From: an archaeon
Lineage (GTDB): Archaea; Nanobdellota; Nanobdellia; Pacearchaeales; UBA284
Direction of reading: 5' to 3'
DNA length: 16,524 nt
Assembly: GCA_030619955.1 (NCBI GenBank)
Contig: JAUXAK010000007.1
Coordinates: 1 to 16,524, forward strand
This document shows positions 1 to 6,083 of the stretch, piece after piece; position 1 is the stretch's first letter, and each line of letters starts with the position of its first letter. A program made the position numbers and the translations under genes. The notes beneath the pieces were generated by a model that searched no databases, was not told where the DNA came from, and saw only the letters and a program-made list of their open reading frames with translations.

Positions 1-2533
1 CTGGCTTATCAAGACAGACTCTTCAGGCAATGAGGAATGGAACAAGACCTTTGGAGGAAGCGGTTCTGATGTGGGCGAATCAGTCCAGCAAACCTCTGAT
101 AATGGCTATATAATCACTGGAAGAACAAGTTCTTTTGGAGCAGGAAATGAGGATGTCTGGCTTGTCAAAACAAACTCTTCAGGAGAGGTTGCTAAACCAG
201 ATGTTCCTTATACTCATTGGTATTATGGAAGTTCTTCTCTTCCTAGTAGTCCTTCCACGATTGAATCTAGTGGAACTGAATTCGGCAGTTGGTCTTACTC
301 GTATATAAATGCCTCAGATGATAAGAGATTATCATATTCCACTGCATCTGTCAGTAGCTATGAGATTGTTGCATACAAAATAATTAGTGCTTCAACTTCT
401 ATTAAATTCACATGGGAAGGATATAATGACTTAATAACTGGCGGAACGGGTGTTAATCTTACAGTCTATAACTGGACAGCTGGTAGTTGGCAGGAGTTCA
501 ACTCAACAATCTCAGGTTCTGAAGCAACATTCACAAAGCAGTTTTCTTCTTCAGAACTTTTAGATTACATAAACCACAGCACCATGTGGATAATGGTTTA
601 TTCTCAAGGCACATCTGCTGCTTCCTGCCCTTTTGTATATACATTTAATGGCACAGGATTTGAGTTTATTTTAGAACTTACTTCTGGTGCTTTGGGCAGA
701 CGTCTTAAAAAAGAAAAATGGGAAGAAGAGCCTTTTTACAAAGATCCAACTGATTTAAAGCATTTAACTACTCCTGAAACATATTTCAAAATTGAAGGAG
801 AACAATTTGTTCCAAAAACAGAGGACAATGAAACATTCTATGATTTAAGAATGACAGGAGAGATTTTTGATGTAAGTTATCTTGATGAAATAAGCTTATG
901 GGTGGTTGACCATTCTCCAGATATTGAGATATACCCTGACTATAAAGAAACAGGCAAAATCTTCACAATTAGAAAGAATGCCTCTGCTCCTTTTATAATA
1001 AAAGACCAGGATGGGAATGATGTTAAATCCTTGATAGAGGAAAAGGATAATGTCTTCTGGCAGACACCTATTGATATATCCCCAAGTTATCTTGAAATGA
1101 AATTAATTGAAAGCAATATTACCCCAGAAAATCTGAAACTTATTATCACAAGGGCAAAAGAAGCTAGTTGGCACTGGCCTTATTTAGAACCATTACCAGA
1201 AGCATTAAGCAAAAAACCAACTGAAATTTTAATAAAGGATAGCGAGGGTAACTGGACTGAACTTCCAGATGATAAAAAAATTGAGGTGGTTGAAAAAGCA
1301 GGAACAGGTGAACTTATTAGAAGTGCCTTTAATCTTTTTGGTGCAGAAACTTCTGTAATTAATCTTTCTGGCTTGGATATTAAAGATAATAAAATCAGAT
1401 TAGTTAATTATAGAAATGATAGACCTTTGGATATTGACTGGATTGCAGTAGATACTTCTCCTGAACAAGAAATTGAAATTATAAATCTTAGTCCATATTA
1501 TGCTGATTTTGGATTAAGAGGAATTTCTTTTATGAAGAAAATGTCAGATAATGAAAAAATAAAAGTAACTTCTCCTGTTTATGATTCTTTAGTCAGTGAA
1601 GAAGGTGGTGGATATGAGCTTTCAGGAAATGCTACTCATTATGGGGATGTATTAGCTCTTCTTAATGAGACTGATGATGAATTTGTAATTATGGTTAGAG
1701 GAGATGAGATAATTACTAAATTTTCTGTTCCAGACCTAGAAGAAGGAAAAGAAAGAGACTTTGTCTTTTATGCTTGGGGTTATTATAAGCCTATAACAAC
1801 TGCACTTTCTGATACTATTCATCCTTTACCATTTGCAAATATGACTAGTTATCCTTATAATGAATCAGAAGAACATTATCCTTATGAAGTACATCAAGAT
1901 TATATAATTAATTATAATACTAGAAGAATAAAGTGGAACAGCAATAACAACTATGGACAAGCAGACCATCATACCATGTATATAGACTATGTAGAAGTAA
2001 CCCTTAGTGACCCAATAGAAGAAGCAGAAGAAGAGGAAGAAGAAGGGCCTAGGGGCGGAGGAAATGGAACTATCATATATAAATATACAATAAGTGAAGG
2101 CAGTATAGTTTCAAGAAACCTAAGAGTAGATGATAAAGCAAAGCTTAAAATAAAAGATGTTGAGCATAATGTCACACTAATTGCTGTTTACAATGATAGT
2201 GTTGAAATTGAAATTTCTTCAACACCAATTAAAACAACCCTTAATCTTGATGAAACAAAGAAATTTGATTTAGATGATGATAATATTTATGATCTTGCTT
2301 TAACTCTTACAAAAATTTCAGGCAGCTGGGCAACTTTAAAATTTGAAGGGATACAGGAAGCTGTTCCAGAGGAATTGCTTCCAGAGGAAGAAATTGAAGA
2401 AGTTCCTGAAGAAGTTGTAAAAGAATTATGGGAAAAATGGTGGTTCTGGACTATAATAGGGGTTGTTATTGCTCTTGTTGTTGTAATTTTACTTTCATTG
2501 CCAAGAAAAAAGAGAAAAAGTTTGGGTTTTTAA
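1..2533 (+). CDS. Large surface protein with C-terminal membrane anchor (5' end outside window)
   Basis: The frame is open from base 2, so the start lies upstream; 843 residues are visible. The first ~60 residues carry a repeat of 52 residues: WLIKTDSSG recurs as WLVKTNSSG 156 bases later, with GGSGSDVGES and DNGYIITG between. This is the beta-propeller-like repeat common in secreted archaeal proteins. A long ectodomain follows, rich in N-x-S/T sequons, with a segment (CPFVYTFNGTGFEF, then LDEISLWVVDH) that resembles other archaeal surface proteins. An acidic run (EEAEEEEEEG) precedes a ~110-residue beta-rich domain next to the membrane, then a Glu-rich stalk, one hydrophobic helix (IIGVVIALVVVILLSL) and a basic PRKKRK tail. 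That layout predicts an external protein anchored at its C-terminus with the tail in the cytoplasm. Ligand and function are unknown; adhesion or an S-layer-associated role is a guess. Confidence 0.85.
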   Translation, partial: WLIKTDSSGNEEWNKTFGGSGSDVGESVQQTSDNGYIITGRTSSFGAGNEDVWLVKTNSSGEVAKPDVPYTHWYYGSSSLPSSPSTIESSGTEFGSWSYSYINASDDKRLSYSTASVSSYEIVAYKIISASTSIKFTWEGYNDLITGGTGVNLTVYNWTAGSWQEFNSTISGSEATFTKQFSSSELLDYINHSTMWIMVYSQGTSAASCPFVYTFNGTGFEFILELTSGALGRRLKKEKWEEEPFYKDPTDLKHLTTPETYFKIEGEQFVPKTEDNETFYDLRMTGEIFDVSYLDEISLWVVDHSPDIEIYPDYKETGKIFTIRKNASAPFIIKDQDGNDVKSLIEEKDNVFWQTPIDISPSYLEMKLIESNITPENLKLIITRAKEASWHWPYLEPLPEALSKKPTEILIKDSEGNWTELPDDKKIEVVEKAGTGELIRSAFNLFGAETSVINLSGLDIKDNKIRLVNYRNDRPLDIDWIAVDTSPEQEIEIINLSPYYADFGLRGISFMKKMSDNEKIKVTSPVYDSLVSEEGGGYELSGNATHYGDVLALLNETDDEFVIMVRGDEIITKFSVPDLEEGKERDFVFYAWGYYKPITTALSDTIHPLPFANMTSYPYNESEEHYPYEVHQDYIINYNTRRIKWNSNNNYGQADHHTMYIDYVEVTLSDPIEEAEEEEEEGPRGGGNGTIIYKYTISEGSIVSRNLRVDDKAKLKIKDVEHNVTLIAVYNDSVEIEISSTPIKTTLNLDETKKFDLDDDNIYDLALTLTKISGSWATLKFEGIQEAVPEELLPEEEIEEVPEEVVKELWEKWWFWTIIGVVIALVVVILLSLPRKKRKSLGF

Positions 2534-2534
2534 T

Positions 2535-2553
2535 TTTTTATTTGAAATAAAAA
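2535..2553. terminator. Possible bidirectional terminator between convergent genes
   Basis: Perfect 9-base arms TTTTTATTT and AAATAAAAA flank a single G, directly after the stop of the surface protein gene and about 50 bases past the end of the convergent uS2 gene. Archaeal termination mainly needs a T-run, and both strands have one here (five T each). The structure itself would be weak because it is all A:T. Confidence 0.4.
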
Positions 2554-2605
2554 CAAGAAATACTTATTTTTTATCCTCTTTAAAAAACCAACGTAAGAAG
2601 AAATT

Positions 2606-3439
2606 TTATCTAGACAGAAATTTTTGTTTTGAAATCCCTCTTACCCTTGTTATCATTTCTCTAATCTCACTTTTTTCTTTTTTTCTTATTTCTTCCTTTT
2701 TTATTTTTTCTTCCTCTTCAAACTGATAGAAATCTTTAGATTTAAGTTTTTTAAGTTGTTGTTTCATGCCTCTTTTTTCAAGATAAAGTTTTGCAATAAT
2801 ATAAAGAACTAAGCCTATACTCTTAACAGATTTATTATTGCAAGGCACAATCACATCAATAAAAGAAGTTACATTGTTTGTGTCGCATAGCGCTACGATT
2901 GGAATTTGTATTTTAACAGCATCTTGCAAAACATTTTTATCAAGCCATGGGTCTATGATGAAGAGAACTTTTGGTTCAAAGAACTTTTCAAAAACAGGAT
3001 TTGTTATGCCTCCAGCAGAATATCTTGTAAAGATTCTTGTTCCTGTGGCTTCACCAAAAGCTTCAAGAGCTTTATGACCAGCATCCCTCTTACAGCACAC
3101 AGTTATTTGTTCAGGTTCATATTGTGCTAGAAAATTTGCAGCTATCTCAATTTTCTCATCAATCTTTTTGGTATTGAGAACAGCAATGCTGTCTGCTTTT
3201 CTCCGATAAACATATTGCCTCATATTTGGAGTTATAGCCCTTGTGCCAAGATGCACAGCTGCTTTAATATAATCTTCAAGTGGAACAAGCAGCACTTCTT
3301 TTCCTTTTTTCTTTTTTTCCTTTTCCTTGACTTTTTCTTCTGATTCTTTTCTTTTTAATTCTTTTTCTTTATTTTCTTTTTTCACTTCTCTTTTCTTTTC
3401 CTTTGTTTCCTTACTTGTTTCCTTTTTTGTCTTTACCAT
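2606..3439 (-). CDS. rpsB: 30S ribosomal protein uS2 with charged extensions
   Basis: This is the small-subunit protein uS2, which helps join the head and body of the 30S subunit. The core runs from about residue 49 to 228 and shows archaeal S2 signatures: AVHLGTRAITPNMRQYVYRR, ADSIAVLNTKK, FTRYSAGGITNP, and the P-x-V-A-LCDTNN region. The protein has 277 residues against roughly 200 for a compact archaeal S2. The excess is an N-terminal segment of about 48 residues made almost only of K and E, and a C-terminal K/E-rich helical tail of about 49. There is no other ATG before the core, so I keep the far start. A TATA-like box 25 bases upstream supports it and suggests a leaderless mRNA. The gene lies behind the SSB gene on the same strand but 154 bases away, probably with its own promoter. 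Confidence 0.95.
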   Translation of the reverse strand: MVKTKKETSKETKEKKREVKKENKEKELKRKESEEKVKEKEKKKKGKEVLLVPLEDYIKAAVHLGTRAITPNMRQYVYRRKADSIAVLNTKKIDEKIEIAANFLAQYEPEQITVCCKRDAGHKALEAFGEATGTRIFTRYSAGGITNPVFEKFFEPKVLFIIDPWLDKNVLQDAVKIQIPIVALCDTNNVTSFIDVIVPCNNKSVKSIGLVLYIIAKLYLEKRGMKQQLKKLKSKDFYQFEEEEKIKKEEIRKKEKSEIREMITRVRGISKQKFLSR

Positions 3440-3455
3440 TTGATTATCTGTAAAT

Positions 3456-3469
3456 TTATATTTTTAAAT
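3456..3469 (-). promoter_or_regulatory. TATA-like box of rpsB
   Basis: On the minus strand this reads ATTTAAAAATATAA. Its centre is about 25 bases before the ATG at 3439, so transcription would start at or next to the start codon. Confidence 0.5.
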
Positions 3470-3501
3470 GTTGCTTGAAGGCTTCTTTTAAAGATGTTGA
3501 A

Positions 3502-3529
3502 ATAGATATTTCTTTATATTTATATCTAT
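3502..3529. repeat. Inverted repeat between the SSB and uS2 genes
   Basis: ATAGATAT (3502-3509) and ATATCTAT (3522-3529) are perfect inverted arms with a 12-base spacer. It lies downstream of the SSB gene and upstream of the rpsB promoter on the minus strand. It could be part of a terminator or an operator, or chance in AT-rich DNA. Confidence 0.25.
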
Positions 3530-3593
3530 ACTTTCAATTAAAGATTTATTTTATTTAAATAAGAAATAAACCCTCTATCCTTCTTCTTCAATT

Positions 3594-3911
3594 TTATTTT
3601 TCTTCTTTTTTCTCGGTCTTTTCTTTTTTCCCTAGAACTTCGATTTTTCCAAGCTTGCCTGTTGTAACCTGCTTTTCACCTTGAAATTCTTTTACAAAAC
3701 CATCTTTCAAGCTTATCTTGTCTCCTACTTTCACTCTGTCAATATCTTCGTTCCATAAAGATAACTTAACATCGCCGCTGTCATCTTTTAAAGTAGCTGT
3801 TGCAACTCTAAGTGTTCTGCCAAACCTAACAAAAGTTCTTGGTTCATCAATATCAGTAACTGTAGCTTCTATATCTGCTTTTTGACCTATTTTTAGTTCA
3901 GAAATTTTCAT
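3594..3911 (-). CDS. Single-OB-fold single-stranded DNA-binding protein
   Basis: This 105-residue protein has one OB fold followed by a short K/E tail. The closest family I recognise is the crenarchaeal SSB of the Sulfolobus type, a single OB fold with a flexible charged tail. The match includes the order of strands (DDSGDVKLSLW, then VKVGDKISLKDG) and the ssDNA-stacking aromatics: W53, F72 and F76 have the same spacing (19 and 4 residues) as W56, W75 and F79 of Sulfolobus SSB. It should coat single-stranded DNA in replication and repair, though single-OB proteins of this type can also bind RNA. The tail (GKKEKTEKKEEK) mixes lysine and glutamate rather than being plainly acidic. The start ATG follows GGAAAAAAGAAAAA. 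A TATA-like box lies about 68 bases upstream, giving a leader of roughly 40 bases. Confidence 0.8.
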   Translation of the reverse strand: MKISELKIGQKADIEATVTDIDEPRTFVRFGRTLRVATATLKDDSGDVKLSLWNEDIDRVKVGDKISLKDGFVKEFQGEKQVTTGKLGKIEVLGKKEKTEKKEEK

Positions 3912-3973
3912 TTTTTCTTTTTTCCTTTTATTTTTTCCTTTTATTTTATGATTATGTTATTGCAATCAAATAC

Positions 3974-3984
3974 CTTTTTAAATG
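3974..3984 (-). promoter_or_regulatory. TATA-like box of the SSB gene
   Basis: The minus strand reads ATTTAAAAAGG here. It predicts a transcription start near 3953 and a leader of about 40 bases before the ATG at 3911. Confidence 0.35.
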
Positions 3985-4096
3985 TTTGTAAAAATAATAA
4001 AAAGATACGCTAGGAATGGGAGATGCTAACTTTTTTTCTATTTAAACTCAAAAAACAAATAAATGATCGTTTTTTAATAAGGTTTAAAAAAATTTA

Positions 4097-4189
4097 TTAT
4101 AAATCTTTTTTGATTTTTTCTAAATCTTCTTTAGATTTTATGTTTAATAGTTCAGCTATTTTTCCTCCAGAGGAGAAAGAAAGGAAGTA
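4097..4189 (-). pseudogene. Possible gene remnant (C-terminal tail without a start)
   Basis: On the minus strand an open frame of 30 codons ends with SGGKIAELLNIKSKEDLEKIKKDL and a stop. The last part reads like the amphipathic C-terminal helix of a real protein (KSKEDLEKIKKDL). There is no ATG, GTG or TTG in the frame and an in-frame stop lies just upstream, so it cannot be a whole gene. It may be what remains of a deleted gene, or chance. Low confidence. Confidence 0.2.
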
Positions 4190-4317
4190 TTATATGAGAT
4201 ATAAAAAATGAAAGAAAAGTTTTTTAAAGTATCGTAACTTAAAAATAGATACAGAAGATGAAAGATAAAAATTTTATTAGAAAAAACTTTTAGAAAAATT
4301 TATAATAAAAAAAGAAA

Positions 4318-5055
4318 ATGAAATCGCTGAAACAAATAATTCCAATAAGCTTAACTTTAATTGCATTAGGAACTGGATTTGCAAAAAATATTGATAAATA
4401 TATAAATTTAAAACAAGAAGACCCTGTGTTTTATATTGAAGAAGGCAATAAAACAAGTATAGGAACTGCTTTTTGTTTTTATTCTGATGATAATTATTCT
4501 TTACTTTTGACAACAGCTCATATAACTGAAACATCACAAAGTAAGTTAAGTGATTATTATTTATTTTTAGATAGTAAGTTAAAGCATATTAAGAAAAGAA
4601 GAACAAATCCTGAATTATTAGAAATTTTAGTCTCAGATGCAAGTAAAGATATAGCTGTTGTGAAAACTTCTGTTTCTAATTTACCCTATTTTGAATTTGG
4701 TAACATAAAAAAGTTAAGAGGGTCGAAAATTGGAAGAAAAGGAACTATATTATATATTCAAGGTTATACTTATTATGGAGCTGATAATATTACAGAGACA
4801 TATTTAGTTAAAAGAAAAAAGAAACCAACTAATTATAAAAAAGGTTCAAGTATAAAAGCAGAAACAAAAAATAATTTATTAATTTTTGGAAGTGGAATGT
4901 CTGGATTGTCAGGAGCTCCTTTATTAACTAAAGAAGGCAAAGTAGTTGGTATGATAAGAGCAGGATATACAGGTTATATTGGTTATGCTATTTCATCAAA
5001 AGACTTAATGAAATTTTTAGAGAAGGAAAGGTTGCCTTATTTTAAAAATGAGTAA
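4318..5055 (+). CDS. Exported trypsin-like (chymotrypsin-fold) serine protease
   Basis: This 245-residue protein has a complete S1-type catalytic triad: His68 in LLTTAH, Asp111 in SKDIAVVK, and Ser198 in SGLSGAP (the G-x-S-G-x-P site). The order and spacing match HtrA/trypsin-like domains. The N-terminus looks like a signal peptide (MKSLKQ, then IIPISLTLIALGTGFA), so it should act outside the cell or at the membrane. No PDZ domain follows; the protein ends soon after the last strand (VGMIRAGYTG, GYAISSKDLMKFL). The substrate is unknown; trimming of surface proteins or use of external protein is possible. The gene stands alone in a poor, AT-rich stretch, and its stop overlaps by 8 bases a damaged reading frame (5048-5176). 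Its codons are more extreme in A/T than those of the housekeeping genes nearby, which may mean accessory origin. Confident about the fold, not about the role. Confidence 0.85.
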   Translation: MKSLKQIIPISLTLIALGTGFAKNIDKYINLKQEDPVFYIEEGNKTSIGTAFCFYSDDNYSLLLTTAHITETSQSKLSDYYLFLDSKLKHIKKRRTNPELLEILVSDASKDIAVVKTSVSNLPYFEFGNIKKLRGSKIGRKGTILYIQGYTYYGADNITETYLVKRKKKPTNYKKGSSIKAETKNNLLIFGSGMSGLSGAPLLTKEGKVVGMIRAGYTGYIGYAISSKDLMKFLEKERLPYFKNE

Positions 5056-5176
5056 AGAAAAAGAATTTAAGAAAGACATATAACTTAAAAAATATCTCTC
5101 TTCACTTGATGGAAGAAAAGGTTTTCTTATTAACTTTCCCTTTCCACCTAAAGAAGAACCTGAGATAATAGATTAA
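5048..5176 (+). pseudogene. Interrupted small frame, possible tail of a nuclease-like gene
   Basis: An ATG at 5048 overlaps the protease stop. The frame reads MSKEKEFKKDI, a TAA at 5081-5083, then LKKYLSSLDGRKGFLINFP followed by FPPKEEPEIID and a stop. The second half is clearly protein-like. The pattern 'LKKYL..L...GFLINFP' resembles the C-terminal end of small PD-(D/E)XK nuclease-like proteins, where a helix is followed by a G-x-LINF strand. The stop could come from a CAA (Gln) by one C-to-T change. The rest of such a domain, including the catalytic part, is absent upstream because the protease occupies that space. So this is most likely a broken fragment. The family link is from memory and weak. 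Confidence 0.4.
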
Positions 5177-5345
5177 GGAATAGGCAGCCATTTCATTGTT
5201 CTCTTATTATCTTTTAGCCAGAACCAGATTATAAAAGTCATAAGGCAAAACAAGTAAACCCATACAAGAACATCGATATGTAATATCCAAATAATAGCCA
5301 ATTCCAACAACAAAGCTACAATTAGTAGGTTTTTAATGACTTCAT
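5173..5345 (-). pseudogene. Small two-helix membrane protein with a single-base frameshift
   Basis: From the ATG at 5343-5345 (minus strand) the frame reads MKSLKTY and stops. One more A in the A-run at 5330-5334 would give MKSLKNLLIVALLLELAIIW, continuing ILHIDVLVWVYLFCLMTFII and WFWLKDNKRTMKWLPIP to a stop at 5173-5175. That is a clean 57-residue protein with two transmembrane helices joined by a short HID turn and a basic C-terminus. The frame after the shift is open back to 5385 but offers no start codon before the first helix. Either the gene is broken by loss of one A in a homopolymer, or the assembled sequence has an error. Its stop overlaps the stop of the converging damaged frame on the plus strand. 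I do not recognise a family. Confidence 0.5.
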
Positions 5346-5416
5346 TTTTTCTTTTTATTGTATGGACTGAGGAACCTGTTTCTGATTACGCTTTTCTACT
5401 GAAAAAAAAGTTCTAA

Positions 5417-5498
5417 CGCCGGGACTGGGATTCGAACCCAGAAATCCTTGCGGAAACAGGATTAGCAATCCTGCGCCTTACCATTGGGCCATCCCGGC
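5417..5498 (-). tRNA. tRNA-Ser (anticodon GCU)
   Basis: Reads on the minus strand as GCCGGGA (acceptor) with a matching TCCCGGC, anticodon stem CAGGA/TCCTG around the loop TTGCTAA (anticodon GCT), and T arm CTGGG-TTCGAAT-CCCAG. The variable arm has 15 bases with a TCC-GCAA-GGA hairpin, as expected for a class II tRNA, and the discriminator is G as in serine tRNAs. It reads AGY codons. CCA is not encoded and there is no intron. Confidence 0.95.
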
Positions 5499-5520
5499 AT
5501 AAAATAGAGAAATAGTTGAG

Positions 5521-5530
5521 ACTTATAAGT
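5521..5530 (-). promoter_or_regulatory. TATA-like box of tRNA-Ser
   Basis: The palindrome ACTTATAAGT is centred about 27 bases upstream of the tRNA 5' end at 5498, the normal distance for an archaeal TATA box. Confidence 0.5.
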
Positions 5531-5592
5531 TTTATTATTTATATCAAGATATTATTAAAAAAGTAATTTAATTTTTCTCTTTCTTTTTTCTT

Positions 5593-5841
5593 TTATTGTT
5601 TCTTCTTTCCTTTTCTCTTCTCTATAAATATCTTAGCTCTTTCTAACATTTCTTTTTTCAAGCCAATGAAAACCCCTCCAGCTTTGCCTGCGCAATATGT
5701 TGCTTCTCCTGGCTTAATAATCTTGGCAAGCTCATCAGATTCAATATCAACATGGGTTATTCTTGCCCTGGCTTTTCCTGCTTCATGAATGTAAACTTTA
5801 ACTTTTTTAAGAGGATATTTTCCTTCTGCTGGTCCTGTCAT
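5593..5841 (-). CDS. Small conserved-looking protein of unknown function
   Basis: This 82-residue protein starts MTGPAEGKYPLKKVKVYIHE and ends in a basic tail (EKRKGKKKQ). I do not recognise the family. The pattern looks like a compact alpha/beta fold: a strand (KKVKVYIHEAG), another (ARARITHVDI), a helix (SDELAKII), a turn with one Cys (PGEATYCAGKAGG), a strand (VFIGL) and a long basic helix (KKEMLERAKIFIEKR). The good codon structure, strong promoter and leaderless start argue for a real, well expressed gene. The basic helix and tail would fit nucleic-acid or ribosome binding, but that is only a guess. It diverges from the small gene upstream of rtcA, with which it shares one TATA box. Confidence 0.75.
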   Translation of the reverse strand: MTGPAEGKYPLKKVKVYIHEAGKARARITHVDIESDELAKIIKPGEATYCAGKAGGVFIGLKKEMLERAKIFIEKRKGKKKQ

Positions 5842-5861
5842 AAAAAAACCAATCTAAAAAG

Positions 5862-5870
5862 ATATTTAAA
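5862..5870. promoter_or_regulatory. Shared symmetric TATA box for two divergent leaderless genes
   Basis: ATATTTAAA (with CTTTAAATAT on the other strand) is centred at 5866. It lies 26 bases from the plus-strand ATG at 5892 and 25 bases from the minus-strand ATG at 5841. Both start codons therefore fall where an archaeal transcription start is expected. Confidence 0.5.
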
Positions 5871-5891
5871 GTTTTATTTTTCTTTCTTACT

Positions 5892-6083
5892 ATGAAAAAG
5901 ACACATGATCATGATGGAGATTATATAGTAGGAATAGTCAAGGAAGTTTATGACGATGCTAACTTGCCAATAGAAGTTTGTTTTGATATTATAGAAATAG
6001 ACCACACAATAGAAGGAACAAATTCACAAAAAGAAACTATTGATTTTTATAAATTAAAGATTTTGAAAAATGATAGAGATTGA
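5892..6083 (+). CDS. Small acidic protein of unknown function, coupled to rtcA
   Basis: This 63-residue protein begins MKKTHDHDGDYIVGIVKEVY. I do not recognise it. It has a His/Asp-rich start (THDHDGD), then predicted strands (YIVGIVKEVYDD, PIEVCFDIIEIDHTI) and a C-terminal strand (TIDFYKLKILKN), so a small beta-rich fold is plausible. The ATG sits exactly where the upstream TATA box predicts the transcript to start. Its last 14 bases overlap the start of rtcA, so the two are co-transcribed and probably translationally coupled. An accessory role for RtcA, such as substrate or partner binding, is possible from context alone. The HDHD cluster could bind a metal ion, which is speculation. Confidence 0.7.
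   Translation: MKKTHDHDGDYIVGIVKEVYDDANLPIEVCFDIIEIDHTIEGTNSQKETIDFYKLKILKNDRD

Larger units (their letters stand above)
3912..4317. other. 406-base intergenic stretch, mostly without genes
   Basis: This extremely AT-rich stretch holds the SSB promoter at its left end and the promoter region of the protease gene at its right end. In between I see only one possible gene tail on the minus strand (4097-4189). A 62-codon open frame on the plus strand (4023-4211) has no protein-like character and overlaps that tail; I do not call it. No RNA gene, CRISPR or transposon end is visible. Confidence 0.5.

Noticed and set aside
2018..2050. Glu-codon run as a GAA repeat expansion
   Set aside because: It codes an acidic linker with mixed GAA/GAG codons in a surface protein and is not a long pure repeat.
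3512..3562. TTATTTAAATAA palindrome and AT-rich repeats before rpsB as a replication origin
   Set aside because: No origin-recognition boxes, no cdc6/orc1 gene nearby; AT-rich palindromes are expected at this base composition.
4023..4211. 62-codon open frame on the plus strand (MLTFFLFKL...)
   Set aside because: Composition is that of translated A/T runs, it has no promoter at the right distance, and it overlaps a more protein-like tail on the other strand.
5081..5083. TAA in the post-protease frame as a recoded sense codon
   Set aside because: Other genes in the window end with TAA, TAG and TGA normally, and no recoding structure is visible near this codon.
5417..5498. tRNA-Ser as an attachment site for an integrated element
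   Set aside because: No copy of the tRNA 3' end is seen to the left in the accessory stretch, and there is no integrase gene.
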